In this document: positions 1-9,781 of the stretch, in pieces
Layout: each line of letters opens with the position of its first letter
Position numbering within the stretch: the first letter of the stretch is position 1
Source: Fasciola hepatica
Taxonomy: Eukaryota; Platyhelminthes; Trematoda; Plagiorchiida; Fasciolidae
Assembly: GCA_948099385.1 (NCBI GenBank)
Contig: CANUEZ040000167.1
Span: forward strand, 1,322,001 to 1,386,000
Direction of reading: 5' to 3'
Length of the DNA stretch: 64,000 nucleotides
Position numbers and translations under genes: made by a program
The notes under the pieces: model-generated
Database searches by the model: none
Seen by the model: only the letters and a program-made list of their open reading frames with translations
Told to the model about the DNA's origin: nothing

Positions 1-2280
1 AGCGGTTTTCATCCCCAAGTAGACCTAGGAGCAGATACCTATTCATAAACAAGGCCCCCCTATGCTTTAAGATCGCAATTACCTTTTAGTGAGTTTAAGG
101 CCTTCGAAGCCTCTGCAAGGGCACCACCGAATCTGAACCGCTCGCTAGTCAATTAGGAACCCTTGCATGGTGGTTCAAGTTGCTGCTACATCAGAAGAGT
201 CTTGTGGCAGCAAGTTTCCATTAGGCCTCAGCGGGGCCTATGCAGCCATATCAGGACTTCGTTTGGGTGAAACTTCGTGGCCAGATCGCATTTGCAGCAG
301 CCAGCCTTGCGCGCGTTTGTACCCGGGAGGAGAAAATATACGTTTTCTGCGTGGTATATCACAGCCAAGCAACACAATGACCGGGTGTTTCTAAGATTCA
401 AAGACGGAGGGTGCCATTCTAGACGATGTTCCAGAGTATCGTGAGCGGAATGGCACAGAGGTGCATATGTTACAAATGAGGCACAAAGTTCTGGGTGAAG
501 TGGGAAGTCATAGGTATTATAAGTCGGTGTTCGTAAGGACTAGCAGCGCTTGCACTATTAGGCCTAGATATTGATTACCAGTTCGGAAGTGTACCGGTGA
601 ATCTTATCGTTCGGTGCCACCAAAGCCGTGGAAGCTCACTGGGGCTATTGGGCTTTGGGTCTACGCGGGGGAAGGGGGGGTGGGGGCAGCTGGAAAACAC
701 AAAGAACCTAAGTGGGACGTTTGTATAATTAGTTCTGAGGATATATGACATCTAATCGTGTGGTATTTCAGGTCTAATGCTGCAGGTTGGCGATAGGTCT
801 TGATATGAGGGAGGTCACTGTTAGATTGAGCCGGAAACTGAGAAGTGAGATGAAAGCTGGGACGTAGGAAACTCCGCTTCGTTACAAAGAAGAGGGAGGT
901 AGACAAGCATGAGTGGAAAATACCAGCTGTATTCCCTTAGTTCTTATCTATACGTTTATATATACATTGGTGTCCACATATATACAATTAGTGCTTTAAA
1001 AAGATGTGTTTGCGTCTGATATATCCACTTGCTATCCATAATAGTATGGTGGGAGTCAGGGCCACGGTGGTTCTGTAAATGACGTCAATGTACGTACCAG
1101 GAGTGCGTGAAAGGGTGTGGGGTGGTCAAGACTTAGAGCGAGAGGTGGATAAGCATACTTGGAGAGTCCAATTCGCTATCACCCCAGTTAGTCTTGTGCG
1201 TAAGGACCAAAAGCAAGCCAAGTGGACAAGAGCAGTGTGGGGTTTCCCCATTGGGTGGGTCGGGTCTGAGCTGATGGGAGACATACCCATGATTTAAGGT
1301 CGCTCATTTCCTTCAGGGCCGACGTTGGTCGTGCCTGGAGATCAGATCGATCCTCAAGGGCACTTTCCACTGCATTTTTTCTTTGTTTCTTAATAGGGAG
1401 GTGGTTGAGCCCATACAGGAACTTTCCATTGCCCCTCCACCAGACCGTAATTTTCCGCGCATTCGTCATTTATTTCGCAACTGGTGGGGGTGGTCTGTTT
1501 TCCCCAGGTCTGGACATAGCTATGGTGCAAGTGCAGCTGACATCAGGGTTTTCGCTTGCATGGGCTAGAAAGATACAGTGGACTTAGAAAACACACCGGG
1601 GGGACAGAGGGTGTTGTAATGCACATATCTACATACGTGTGCCAGCCTCGTACAGCACCCGACCGTACCTAGGAATACCAGACGCCGCTCTAATGTGATC
1701 GGTTTGGCCGCTCTACTAGACAACGTTATGGCATACAAGGAGTGGGGATCGAAATCGAATTAATGTGGTACGTTTAGAAATCGTGGCGACAGAGACAGCG
1801 GTCTTCACGGGAAGTGTAAGGCAAGGAAGTTGGAGCCAACAGATACCTACTGGAGGGTGGATATGAGTGATAAGGAATTTCACAGCGGAATAATTGAAAA
1901 AGGCAAATTACGGATCTGCAGGTAAGCTGGGGAAGAGGAAGCCAGAAATAAGTAAGATAAGAGCCTATCGAGTTTATTCAGCGGATGAACGGGATGCTGC
2001 AAATCGATCCCTTCGATGAACCTGTTCTGCGGTATGGGCAACAGCGGTATATGATTCGCCCAAGAACCTGCAGAATCTTTCAAGTAAGAGGTACTAATAA
2101 TTTCCTCTTGTTCAAATTAACACCAATGCAAAATGCTCCGGATTACTGCGACTCTGAAGAAAACGGCAATTCAAAAGTGAGAAAGACTAAAGACACTTCT
2201 TAAGCCTGCAAGATCACATCACTCGGCTGCATCCAACAGTCGCATACTACATCAGTTGGATGAGGAGTATTCTTGCAATA
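1..2280. other. Unassigned sequence, no gene recognised
   Basis: I see no protein domain, LTR, RNA gene or tandem array here. Short open frames (for example 1079-1297 +, 1188-1469 -) have no recognisable motif and overlap on opposite strands, as expected by chance. A small TA-rich patch lies near 950-990. The stretch may be old repeat debris or intergenic sequence; I cannot tell which. Confidence 0.5.
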
Positions 2281-2294
2281 TTGGAAAACACTTC

Positions 2295-2425
2295 TGTAAT
2301 GCTCCTGATTGTCATACGGTTTATTCTGTTTTCGGCTCCCATGCGTCAGTTATTTGTTGAATGAAGATTACTGAACTGCCTTAACTGTGCTTCTTCTTCA
2401 TACTGTTGATTTGTGTGATCCTACG
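2295..2425 (+). repeat. 5' LTR of the CsRn1-like element
   Basis: Positions 2319-2423 align end to end with 5579-5682, with scattered substitutions and a shared core around 'ttcggctc'. The proposed start is a TGTAAT at 2295, matching the TGTATT at 5534 that directly follows the polypurine tract; about 21 bases are missing here relative to the 3' copy. The right edge is uncertain by several bases, and no primer-binding site could be named. The considerable LTR divergence indicates an old insertion. Confidence 0.72.
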
Positions 2426-2444
2426 AAAATTTACCCAATAGACA

Positions 2445-3240
2445 ATGGATCAAATACTGCGACCAGAACGTTTTGATGGCGATCCTAGCTGTCCAAGCTC
2501 AGAAAAATGGTAGACTCACTGGTTTAACACATACAGTTACCTTTTAGATAGTATAGAATATCTTCAGCTCGATAAATTTCGAAAGCTTGGTAATTATGTG
2601 TTCCCAAATGTATGACTATCAAAGAATGCCGCAGCTATGAATCAAATCTTTACATCAAACTGAATAATAAGACTTGTGCTCTTCACTTACTGGCAACTTA
2701 TCGGCAACGGACTAGCAAAGGCCGAGATCAGTTTTGAGGATGTTGTATTCATTAGCCAAAAACTGCAACTTCAAATCCGTAACGACCGAGAAGAACCAGG
2801 CAGAACCTATTCAATACGCTTTCATAACTGGACGTCGTTCCCAAGCCATACGCTGCTGTCTGTTAGAGAATATCTCATTCGACCTACGTACAGTTTTTGA
2901 ACAGGCAAAGTTCCTAGAAATGGCTCATTGTCATTCGTAGCTCTATCAGTGGAAAAAAATTTACAGTGCATCTACAACCAACGCTTCGGAGCCTACACCG
3001 ATTCCTAGCAAGACTGATAGCTTTCTGTCCGCTCCTACTGCAACGTGGAGTATTAAATGTTCTTTTTGCAGGTTTACTAAGCACAATCCACCAGCATATC
3101 ACACCCGAGAGGCCATTTGCAAGGGATGTGGCAGGAAAAAGCATTGTCCAAAAGTGTGTCGCTTCCCAAAACACACTGCTTGTCTATAGACAACGACCGC
3201 CAGGACAACACCCAGCATTCTTTCGCAGACGATCACAGAA
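2445..3240 (+). pseudogene. gag remnant, CsRn1-like gypsy
   Basis: Gag forms the particle that packages element RNA. The ATG at 2445 lies about 20 bases after the 5' LTR and starts a frame reading MDQILRPERFDGDP, like CsRn1-clade gag. A stop follows after about 22 codons. A central capsid-like part is readable at 2690-2940 (hydrophobic LLAT near the start, later RCCLLENISFDLRTVFEQAK). At about 3055-3165 there are two cysteine/histidine clusters (CSFC...H...C, then CKGCGRKKHCPKVC), the nucleic-acid-binding knuckles. At least two frameshifts and several stops separate these parts, so no intact protein is possible. Confidence 0.72.
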
Positions 3241-4090
3241 GTGCTCATCGCGTTGAGGGGGCTAGTAGATATGGGGAGCTCTGAGAGCCACATCTCGGCG
3301 TCGGTCCTCAAGAGGCACCACTGGAACACTAGAAGGCCACTCTGCGGAACCTCGATGGCTGCGACACATTTGGAGAGATTCACAAACGGCCACTCTTTTG
3401 CTACTCAGCATTACTAAGATAGTCAGTACTCTCACATCAGGCTTTTGGTTCTCCCTAAACTTTGTTCCGACAAGCTTTTAAAACATGACTTCCTAAAGCT
3501 CCGTCAATCTGTCAAGATTTTATTTTCAGATGATCACCCTCCATTTTCCCCATGCGGGTTGCTGGTTGCCGACGTTGGGTAGCGACTTTCGTGATTCTCA
3601 TAGCGAGCCACCGGAAATTCACAGACTAGAAGCCTAAAATAATTAACATCAACTCTGCTGGATACGGTTCCACGTAATAATGGAGCGGTGTGTGTTAAAA
3701 AGATGAATGATAGGATAATACGAGGCGAAAACTTAGATTCAACCTTCGTTTATGGTGACCACATAAATGTGTGTGGAACCACCGAAGAATAGCACGTTGA
3801 AAACCAAGGAAAATTCTATGAGATCGCCCAAAAATACCATTCAACGCTAAACAAACTGAACGGTGCAATTTGAATACGAGCACTGAGACTGCTTGGGATC
3901 GGAGTCTCCGACAAGGCTATCTGACCCGGCCTCAATTGCCACTGGGAAGCCTGCTCTTGCCCACAAATTTGAAGTTTCAGCGGCGAATTTAAGAGCCGTT
4001 TTTCTGCTACTCGTTGTGGATCTTCCACTTCGCCGACGAGATCCACCGATTTGTACACAAGAGTCATTTTCCACTGCCTTCTGAAGTTGG
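3241..4090 (+). pseudogene. Protease and reverse transcriptase remnant, gypsy pol
   Basis: At about 3263 a retropepsin active-site motif is readable as VDMGSSES, with the catalytic Asp kept and the usual Thr changed to Met. Some 40 codons later comes a conserved stretch ending LLKHDFLKL, which in this lineage follows the protease. RT is nearly gone: at 3740-3850 a piece corresponding to the palm active site reads VYGDH where a YLDD/YLDN-type motif is expected, followed by the HxENxxKFYEIAQKY helix. Most finger and thumb motifs are deleted or scrambled, and RNase H was not recognised. Confidence 0.6.
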
Positions 4091-4379
4091 CGAGCCGTTT
4101 GAAAATATCAGAAAGGAAGTCGAGCAGTCTGCTGTCATCTCTGTCCACGATACTGTTCTCCCAGTCCTAGAAACTGACGCCCTAGTGTTTTTATTGCTGC
4201 AAGCTTACTCTAAATGGATGACCGGAGGTCCCCTTCTCCCGAACAATTATTCCCAAAGAACAGCTTCATTCAACCTTTGAAAAGAATGCGCAGGCTAATA
4301 ATAAATCATTTCAGAGGCAGTGCCACTATCATATCGATACCCGTCGACGAGGAGAGTATAACAACAGCGAACGCGTAAT

Positions 4380-5420
4380 CCAGCATCTGCTGCACAACAT
4401 CGTCCAGTGCTTTGCATCTTCGAGAATTTTACGACTCTTTGTACCATCCCGGATTTACCAGACTGCTTCATTTTATTCCTTCTCGGAATTTAACTTTTTA
4501 CTCCGGAAGAAGTACGACCAACGACTTCTCGCTGCAATGTATGCCCTTAAGTTAAACTTAGATTCAACCAATCTCTATGAACTCTTATCAAAACCACACA
4601 TCCGTCTGGGAGGCTAAACGTGGATTTCAAAAGGGCCGTTTTCACCAGTATCAAACAAAAAAACACTTGTTGACCATTATGGGTGAATATTCTCATTGCC
4701 CGTTCGCATTTGCATGCATGTATGCGACTTCTGCTATTGCAATCGACTGTTTTCGTTAGCTCGCCGGAATCTTTCGAATGACGCTTTACATCCACACCGA
4801 TTGAGGTTGGTCTTTCACACCACATGAACTGTGACAATTTCTCAACGGTAAAGGAATCTCGGTTAGTAGAACAACTCCATATTATCCTCGAGGTAACGGG
4901 CAGGTAGAAATAATAAACGAAATTATATGGAAGGTGATTACTTCTGCCTTGAAGTCCAAGAATCCGTCTCTCTTTCAGTGGGAAAGTGTTTTGGTAGACG
5001 CCCTCCAATCGACCTGCTCTCTGTTGTGTACTTCCACGAATGCCACTCCCCACGAGCGATTGTTCTCTTGTAAACGAAAGTCTACTTCAGGTATATCACT
5101 ACGTAGCTGGCTGACCACACCGGATCCCGTACTTCCCCATCGTGATGTGCGACAGACGAAATTCGACCCATTGGTTGACGAAGTACACAGTTGGTGGAGA
5201 GCAACCATCAATATTTCAGTTGTTCGCTTCCTCGACGGTAGGGAGGACACAGCTTCACTTTGTGACCTGGAACCTGCGGGTCACGGTCAACCACTGCCTT
5301 CCCAAAACGAGGATTCCTTCGGTAATGCGCAGACTCCACTCAATAACCATATGGCTGATTCCCATTACCCTACATTAAAATACCATCACATAACACCAAC
5401 AGGCATCCCTTGTACCTGAG
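4380..5420 (+). pseudogene. Integrase remnant, CsRn1-like gypsy
   Basis: Integrase inserts the cDNA copy into the genome. The catalytic core is split over frames but its triad is visible: Asp in RLNVDF at 4623, Asp in IHTD at 4799 (the next codon is TGA where the family has Arg), and Glu in GNGQVE near 4907. The best frame, 4934-5419, carries the helix after the Glu (IIWKVITSALKSKN), the TNATPHERLF block and the C-terminal DNA-binding part with VVRFLDGRED. N-terminal zinc-finger histidines and cysteines were not found. The polypurine tract and 3' LTR follow within about 110 bases. Confidence 0.78.
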
Positions 5421-5523
5421 ATGCGTCATCGCTTTATACCAAACAACAGAGAAAACGACCATATTACCTTCGCAAAAGAGAAGCGTAATCTCATTTATAT
5501 TCTCCATGTTCAATCAAAGTTAG

Positions 5524-5533
5524 CGGGGGAGAA
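5524..5533 (+). promoter_or_regulatory. Polypurine tract
   Basis: The purine run CGGGGGAGAA sits directly before the TG that opens the proposed 3' LTR. In LTR elements this tract primes plus-strand cDNA. Its position between the integrase end and the LTR supports the element boundaries. Confidence 0.65.
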
Positions 5534-5686
5534 TGTATTATCAAACAAAAATTTTGTATTTTCTCAAACTGTAAATATGTTCATTCTATTTTCGGCTCTC
5601 ATGCATCAACTGTTTGTTGGAAGAAGCCTGTTAGGCTGTCTTTGTTTGGCTTCTTCATGCTGCTGATTCGTTTGATCGTGGGACAA
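5534..5686 (+). repeat. 3' LTR of the CsRn1-like element
   Basis: It starts TGTATTATC right after the polypurine tract and aligns with the 5' LTR over about 105 bases (5579-5682 against 2319-2423). The right end is set by the end of alignment, near GGGACA at 5681-5686. I could not confirm a target-site duplication. Confidence 0.7.
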
Positions 5687-5989
5687 GCACAGAATCGCGA
5701 GACTGAAGGTCAAAAGAACCTAACCGAAATGAACTACCAGTCAAAGCAAACGCAAGAAAACTTGGTACAATTTTGTAAAGAAAGGTTCCTAGTGGAGCAC
5801 TGTATCCAAAAGTTCCCCAGAGTATACAAATAGAGGCCAATAAGACGGACATTGGTAGCGTATTGCATGGCTTGCATCGTAACTTAGGTGACCCGCGTGG
5901 TCCTTTTATAACTTACAAATTTTAGATAAGGACACAGAAGGGACTTGCTGAAATGCCAAAACTCTCGACAGTGGTGGATACATAACTGG

Positions 5990-6068
5990 TGTGCATACCA
6001 TCGAAGGAATTTTGGACGCTCGATTGACTGTAGCCACTATCTGTCCTGTGCAAACTGAACTGAACTAA
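5990..6068 (+). repeat. CR1 3'-terminal repeat (T tail), copy 1
   Basis: This ~70-base stretch (gaaggaattttggacgctcg, then ..ctgtgcaaactgaactgaa) recurs at 34428-34497 and 41160-41238 on the same strand, and more weakly at 37550-37650 on the minus strand. At 34.4 and 37.6 kb it closes a CR1-like RT C-terminus, so it is read as the 3' end of one CR1 subfamily. Here the upstream part of that element is not recognisable; the gypsy element may have inserted into it. Confidence 0.6.
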
Positions 6069-6784
6069 GAAGGCGAATAATCAAGAAGTAAAGTAGTGGG
6101 CTGCGGAACTTGATGTCCTAGGATCCAGCACCGCTGATTTATTTGATACCAAGGGAAATATCAGTGGCAAAAAGCCATAGTTGTGAGCACCTTCTGTTGA
6201 ATTATATGAAGCGGGATAGGTGACAGTGGGTGAACGTGGGTGTTGTTTACTGTCACGAAAACCGGCCGGCATCTAACTATTCTTAGTAACAAACTGCAAC
6301 AGACTGTATACTACTGCAATATGAGCTGTATGCAGTATATATGAAATGAAATAAAAAATATAAAGAAATACATTCAGCCAAGCATCTTTCATTGGGCAAA
6401 AATTGGCAGGTTTGGGATATGGTGCTGGGTCCTAGTTATGGGGCCTGTGTTTGAGGGCCAGCTCGAAGGATTTGAGAAAGCAGGAGGGAAGACGGAAGCT
6501 AGGGTTCCAAAGGTCAATGTCTTCCTCCAAGGCTCGATCGTCGGATATACTGAGTTTGACCAAATGCAAAAGATGGCTAACGATAAGTTATGATTTCAAG
6601 GTACGGCTAAGCTGGACTATTGACGCACTTTCGCGAATAGTTGTGGCTAAATTACTCCGAGGCTTTGGGCATTTGATGACAAAAAACTCGGACCCACTAC
6701 GACTCTCGACTGCGGGATGACCGGACTGAAGTCCCTGTGGCATGGAGGGTAATATATGGACAATGAAAACTGTTCGGAACTGGT
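6069..6784. other. Unassigned sequence
   Basis: Nothing is recognised between the T tail and the 3' end of the large minus-strand CR1 element. The frame at 6451-6720 (+) has no motif I know. Confidence 0.5.
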
Positions 6785-6850
6785 AATATGATATAATACT
6801 GGTTTATTTCGGAGAAGCCCGAAGCATGCCATGTGCATGATCTTGTTGAA
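6785..6850 (-). repeat. Family R terminal tail
   Basis: On the minus strand it reads gcacatggcatgcttcgggc, then ttctccgaaataaacc and an AT-rich end. The same signature closes the copies at 24680-24737, 49690-49719, 51815-51877 and 39005-39100(-). It contains an AATAAA-like signal, so it is probably the 3' end of the transcript. Confidence 0.8.
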
Positions 6851-7433
6851 ACAAATGATGGAATGGACAGACATAATTCAAGAAAATGTGGAAACTCTCA
6901 TGAAAATATAGGATAAAAAGGCCCAGAAGGGGGAATAAAGTGGGATGAAAATAGGATAAATATATGCACACCATAGAGATTGTGGAGAGTTTAAATGAAC
7001 TCAAGGGCGGATTTGAATGAACGCCGGGTGAGTCTGAAAGTCGGGGTCAGGTGAGGAATATGATTGATTCGGCTGAATACATCTGAAGGCCGACTGATAA
7101 ACACGAGAAAGGCTAGAAATGTGTATAAGGAACTGCAGTAGCATGAGACGATGGAGAAAGAGTGAGGTGCTCTGCAGTGGATTACATATCAACGAAGCAT
7201 TGGCACTCTGCAGTGGATTGCCGGCGGACAGGGCACGAAACCCATCGTTAAACAGGCAGCTAGCAATACAAGACGTAGAGAGCTGATCAGATGAGAAAAG
7301 CAATTTAGAAGGATTGGATACTGTAGGTGTGAGGCACAGATTTAAAATTGATGAATGCATATGGTGACGGTCTTTGGGATGATAGCAAGAGAAATGGCCG
7401 GTGAGGAACTGCAAGATGCAAAGCGCGTGCACA

Positions 7434-7510
7434 CATACATATATGCGTAAGTTTATGTATATATATGTATATATATATGTTTATATATAATATATATGTA
7501 TAGATATATG
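7434..7510. repeat. TA-rich microsatellite
   Basis: Imperfect (TA)n/(TATG)n run within the family R 3' region. A similar run occupies the equivalent place in the copies at 49073-49107 and 51177-51206, so it is a constant part of the element. Confidence 0.85.
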
Positions 7511-7911
7511 AGAGAAAGAAATTATCAGTCATTGGGAGGGGAAGGTAAGGTTAGATCAAATGGCTGTAGAATTAACTTTGGAATATCGTGGTGGATTCAC
7601 TTCATGACAGACGCTCATGGCAACCCAACAGAGAGAAAAATAGAATGCGGAGGCACAAAAGTGATGAAGACTGTGAGGAGCAGTTTATGAAAGAGTGAGA
7701 ATGAAAGACAGGATCGAGGAGAACAGGTAAGAATGGGTCTAAGTTTTGATCAATGCAAGTGCGAAATGTGGTGAAGGCACAGAGGAATCGGGTAGTAACA
7801 GATCAAACCGTTTGGAACTGTAAAAGAACATCATGAGGTAACGTTGCCATTACGATCGGTGGAACATTAAAAAGCAGACCAAACTGTAAGGCACACAAGA
7901 AATGCCTGCTG

Positions 7912-7947
<36 letters not shown>

Positions 7948-8395
7948 ATTACACAAGTAGATATGCGAGGAGCAGGAGCAAACAGCGGTGGAGTATTAGG
8001 AGAAAAAGGTATCAGTGATTAGAAGAGGGAGATAGAATTGGATCAAAGTGTGTTGGATTGACTTGGAAGAATTCAGACGAAGTTTTTCTTGGCGGGGTAA
8101 CATTGTGAATCGGCAGATAGAGAAGACTGGAGAAGCACAAAAGTGATTTCGGCCGTAAAGCGCAGATAATAAACGAGGGAATATGAAGGATAGGATCGAA
8201 TAGACCAGGTAAGAATGTGTCTAACAATTTGATCAATGCAAGCGCGACACGTAACGGACCAGAGGAACCGGGTAGTGACTAATCAAACGGTTTGAAACTG
8301 TGAAAGAAGATCATGACCTAACGTTGACCTTACAATCGGTGGGACATGGAAAAGCGGACCACACTGGAAGGCACATAAAAATGCCCGTAGCGAGC
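7505..8395 (-). repeat. Two tandem ~450-base subunits inside the family R 3' region
   Basis: Units 7505-7910 and about 7952-8395 align with each other. Shared landmarks in the same order are 'tatcagt.att', 'gaggag.acaggtaagaatg' followed by 'tgatcaatgcaag', 'gggtagt.ac..atcaaacc' and 'tgcc' before a TA or linker stretch. A weaker third unit may lie at 8400-8850. The same motifs recur in the plus-strand copies at 48.5-49.0 and 50.4-51.2 kb. Confidence 0.75.
7911..7950. repeat. TA microsatellite
   Basis: Near-perfect (TA)n run that separates the two ~450-base tandem subunits. Confidence 0.9.
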
Positions 8396-9781
8396 GATAA
8401 ACGGATCAAGGGATGAGAGCAAAGACCGTGGAGGCACAGGTAAGAAATAACCGGTCAGATCATATTACCGCAGGTGAAACACGAAGGAGGCGGAGAAGGA
8501 AACACGAAGCCCCAAGATAATCGAACCAGTAATAGAACAAAAAGGACGAAAAAATGAATGCGCGACGGAGTTGAGGCAGTGGACCTGGAGAGCTGTGTGC
8601 CGGCAGACAAATGAACAGGTGGATATTAATCCGGACACTGGAAAGAATAACAGAGGAATCGCGGAGCCAAGAGAAGAAAATATGTTGGTGGCGATTGGAT
8701 AATAAATGCGACTGTAAAAGAAGCGAAGTTTGGTGCGGCAAGTTCTAATATGCGGATTTGTCATGAGTGCGGGTGTGATTGGTGCATAATGACATTGGCC
8801 ATGGGAGGGAGAACAAGAAGGGATTTAACGGACCGACAGGTATAAGTGCTACCAATGGGAATTCTGAGCAGAGGGTAATACCACACACATAGAGAGTGGA
8901 AGCCAGAAATAGCGGCAGGTGGAAAAAGAGATATTGGCTAGCGTCGGCACAGGAGAGTGGTTAGGATGATAGTGACTCAATTCAATGAAAGTTGATGTAG
9001 AAGGAGGCGATAGGAGGAAGGACAAAACGAGTAGGTGTGCATACCGTGGAAGAGCGACAAAAGTGGGAAGTGGTAACAAATGATAAGAACTATAAGTGAA
9101 CAAACTGTGGCGGAAACGGATGAGGAGCATGCAATTTTCAACCGACAGCATTGGATTCGGTAGTCCGAGAAAAGTTAGAGCGTGCCATCCGCAACCGCTG
9201 CTAGTGGGTGGGACTGGCCGTGCGCTAGACACCCGACTTGAAAAACACTTTATAAAGTGAACACAGGAGGTGTGATCCACCGGTCTAGTTGCGCTCGCAC
9301 ATCGTTGCAGACGGCATGCACGCCCGATGTGCGCCGGTCATAGTCGCGGATCTGACCGTGCCCCGTACTGTCTGGAGTGGCACGAGTGTTCATTGATAAT
9401 TGAACAGGGGACAAAAAGACCGCGATAGGGGTGCGTGATCCAGGATCAATTGGCCAGGTTGTGGGACCATGGACAGGAGAGCCAACGGGAACAGCGGGCA
9501 GTAGACGACCGTGTAGCAATATTATCCGGGTGCACCTGCCAGGGAGTTGGTAAACACAGTGCCCGAAGCGGTTGGCCGTCAATGAGGATCACTGGAAAGG
9601 GAAAAGGGATAGAGAAGCGCAGTCTGGGTGTGCCCCAGCTGAGAAGCAGCGGATACAGAGGAGAAAACAAAGTGAATAAGATGGATAGGAGATGAATGTA
9701 GGTGAGCAATGGGGTTTTCTTATGAAGGCAGGAGGTAAGTTCGCTATGGGTCGGTGAAGGCAATGGCCTTAGTTCGCGGCA

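Larger units (their letters stand above)
2295..5686 (+). mobile_element. Ty3/gypsy LTR retrotransposon, CsRn1-like, decayed
   Basis: The element has a short 5' LTR, gag start, CCHH/CCHC-type cysteine motifs, a protease motif, RT debris, an integrase with all three acidic residues still visible, a polypurine tract and a second LTR, in the usual gypsy order. At ~3.4 kb it is shorter than an intact gypsy element (about 5 kb), and most of RT and RNase H is missing or unreadable. Gag opens with a Met-Asp-Gln-Ile-Leu-Arg-Pro-Glu-Arg-Phe stretch and the integrase has the C-terminal region typical of the CsRn1 clade. Frames shift repeatedly and contain stops, so the copy is dead. Lineage assignment rests on recalled family resemblance, not on a search. 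Confidence 0.8.
6785..9781 (-). other. Long 3' region (3' UTR) of family R
   Basis: About 3 kb follow the RT stop before the terminal tail. The region is pyrimidine-rich on the sense strand and includes tandem ~450-base subunits and TA microsatellites. It is not random flank: 21691-24737 (+) aligns along its length from the RT C-terminus to the tail. For example 'aacgatgtgcg' and 'cgcaacta' blocks near 9290-9310 match 22458-22480, and 48335-49719 and 49720-51877 (+) match its second half. Conservation in four copies shows it moves with the element. A CR1 3' UTR is usually a few hundred bases, so the length is unusual. Confidence 0.8.

Noticed and set aside
167..394. 75-codon plus-strand frame near the left edge
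   Set aside because: Short, no motif, no repeat partner; expected by chance.
1190..1235. Weak similarity to 25520-25560 (gaccaaaagcaagccaa against gatcagaaacaagctaaa)
   Set aside because: Too short and not extended on either side.
4547..5053. 168-codon minus-strand frame
   Set aside because: Antisense shadow of the gypsy integrase; no motif in that direction.
7434..7950. CRISPR-like regularly spaced repeats
   Set aside because: The runs are TA microsatellites and two ~450-base tandem units; no short direct repeats with equal spacers exist.
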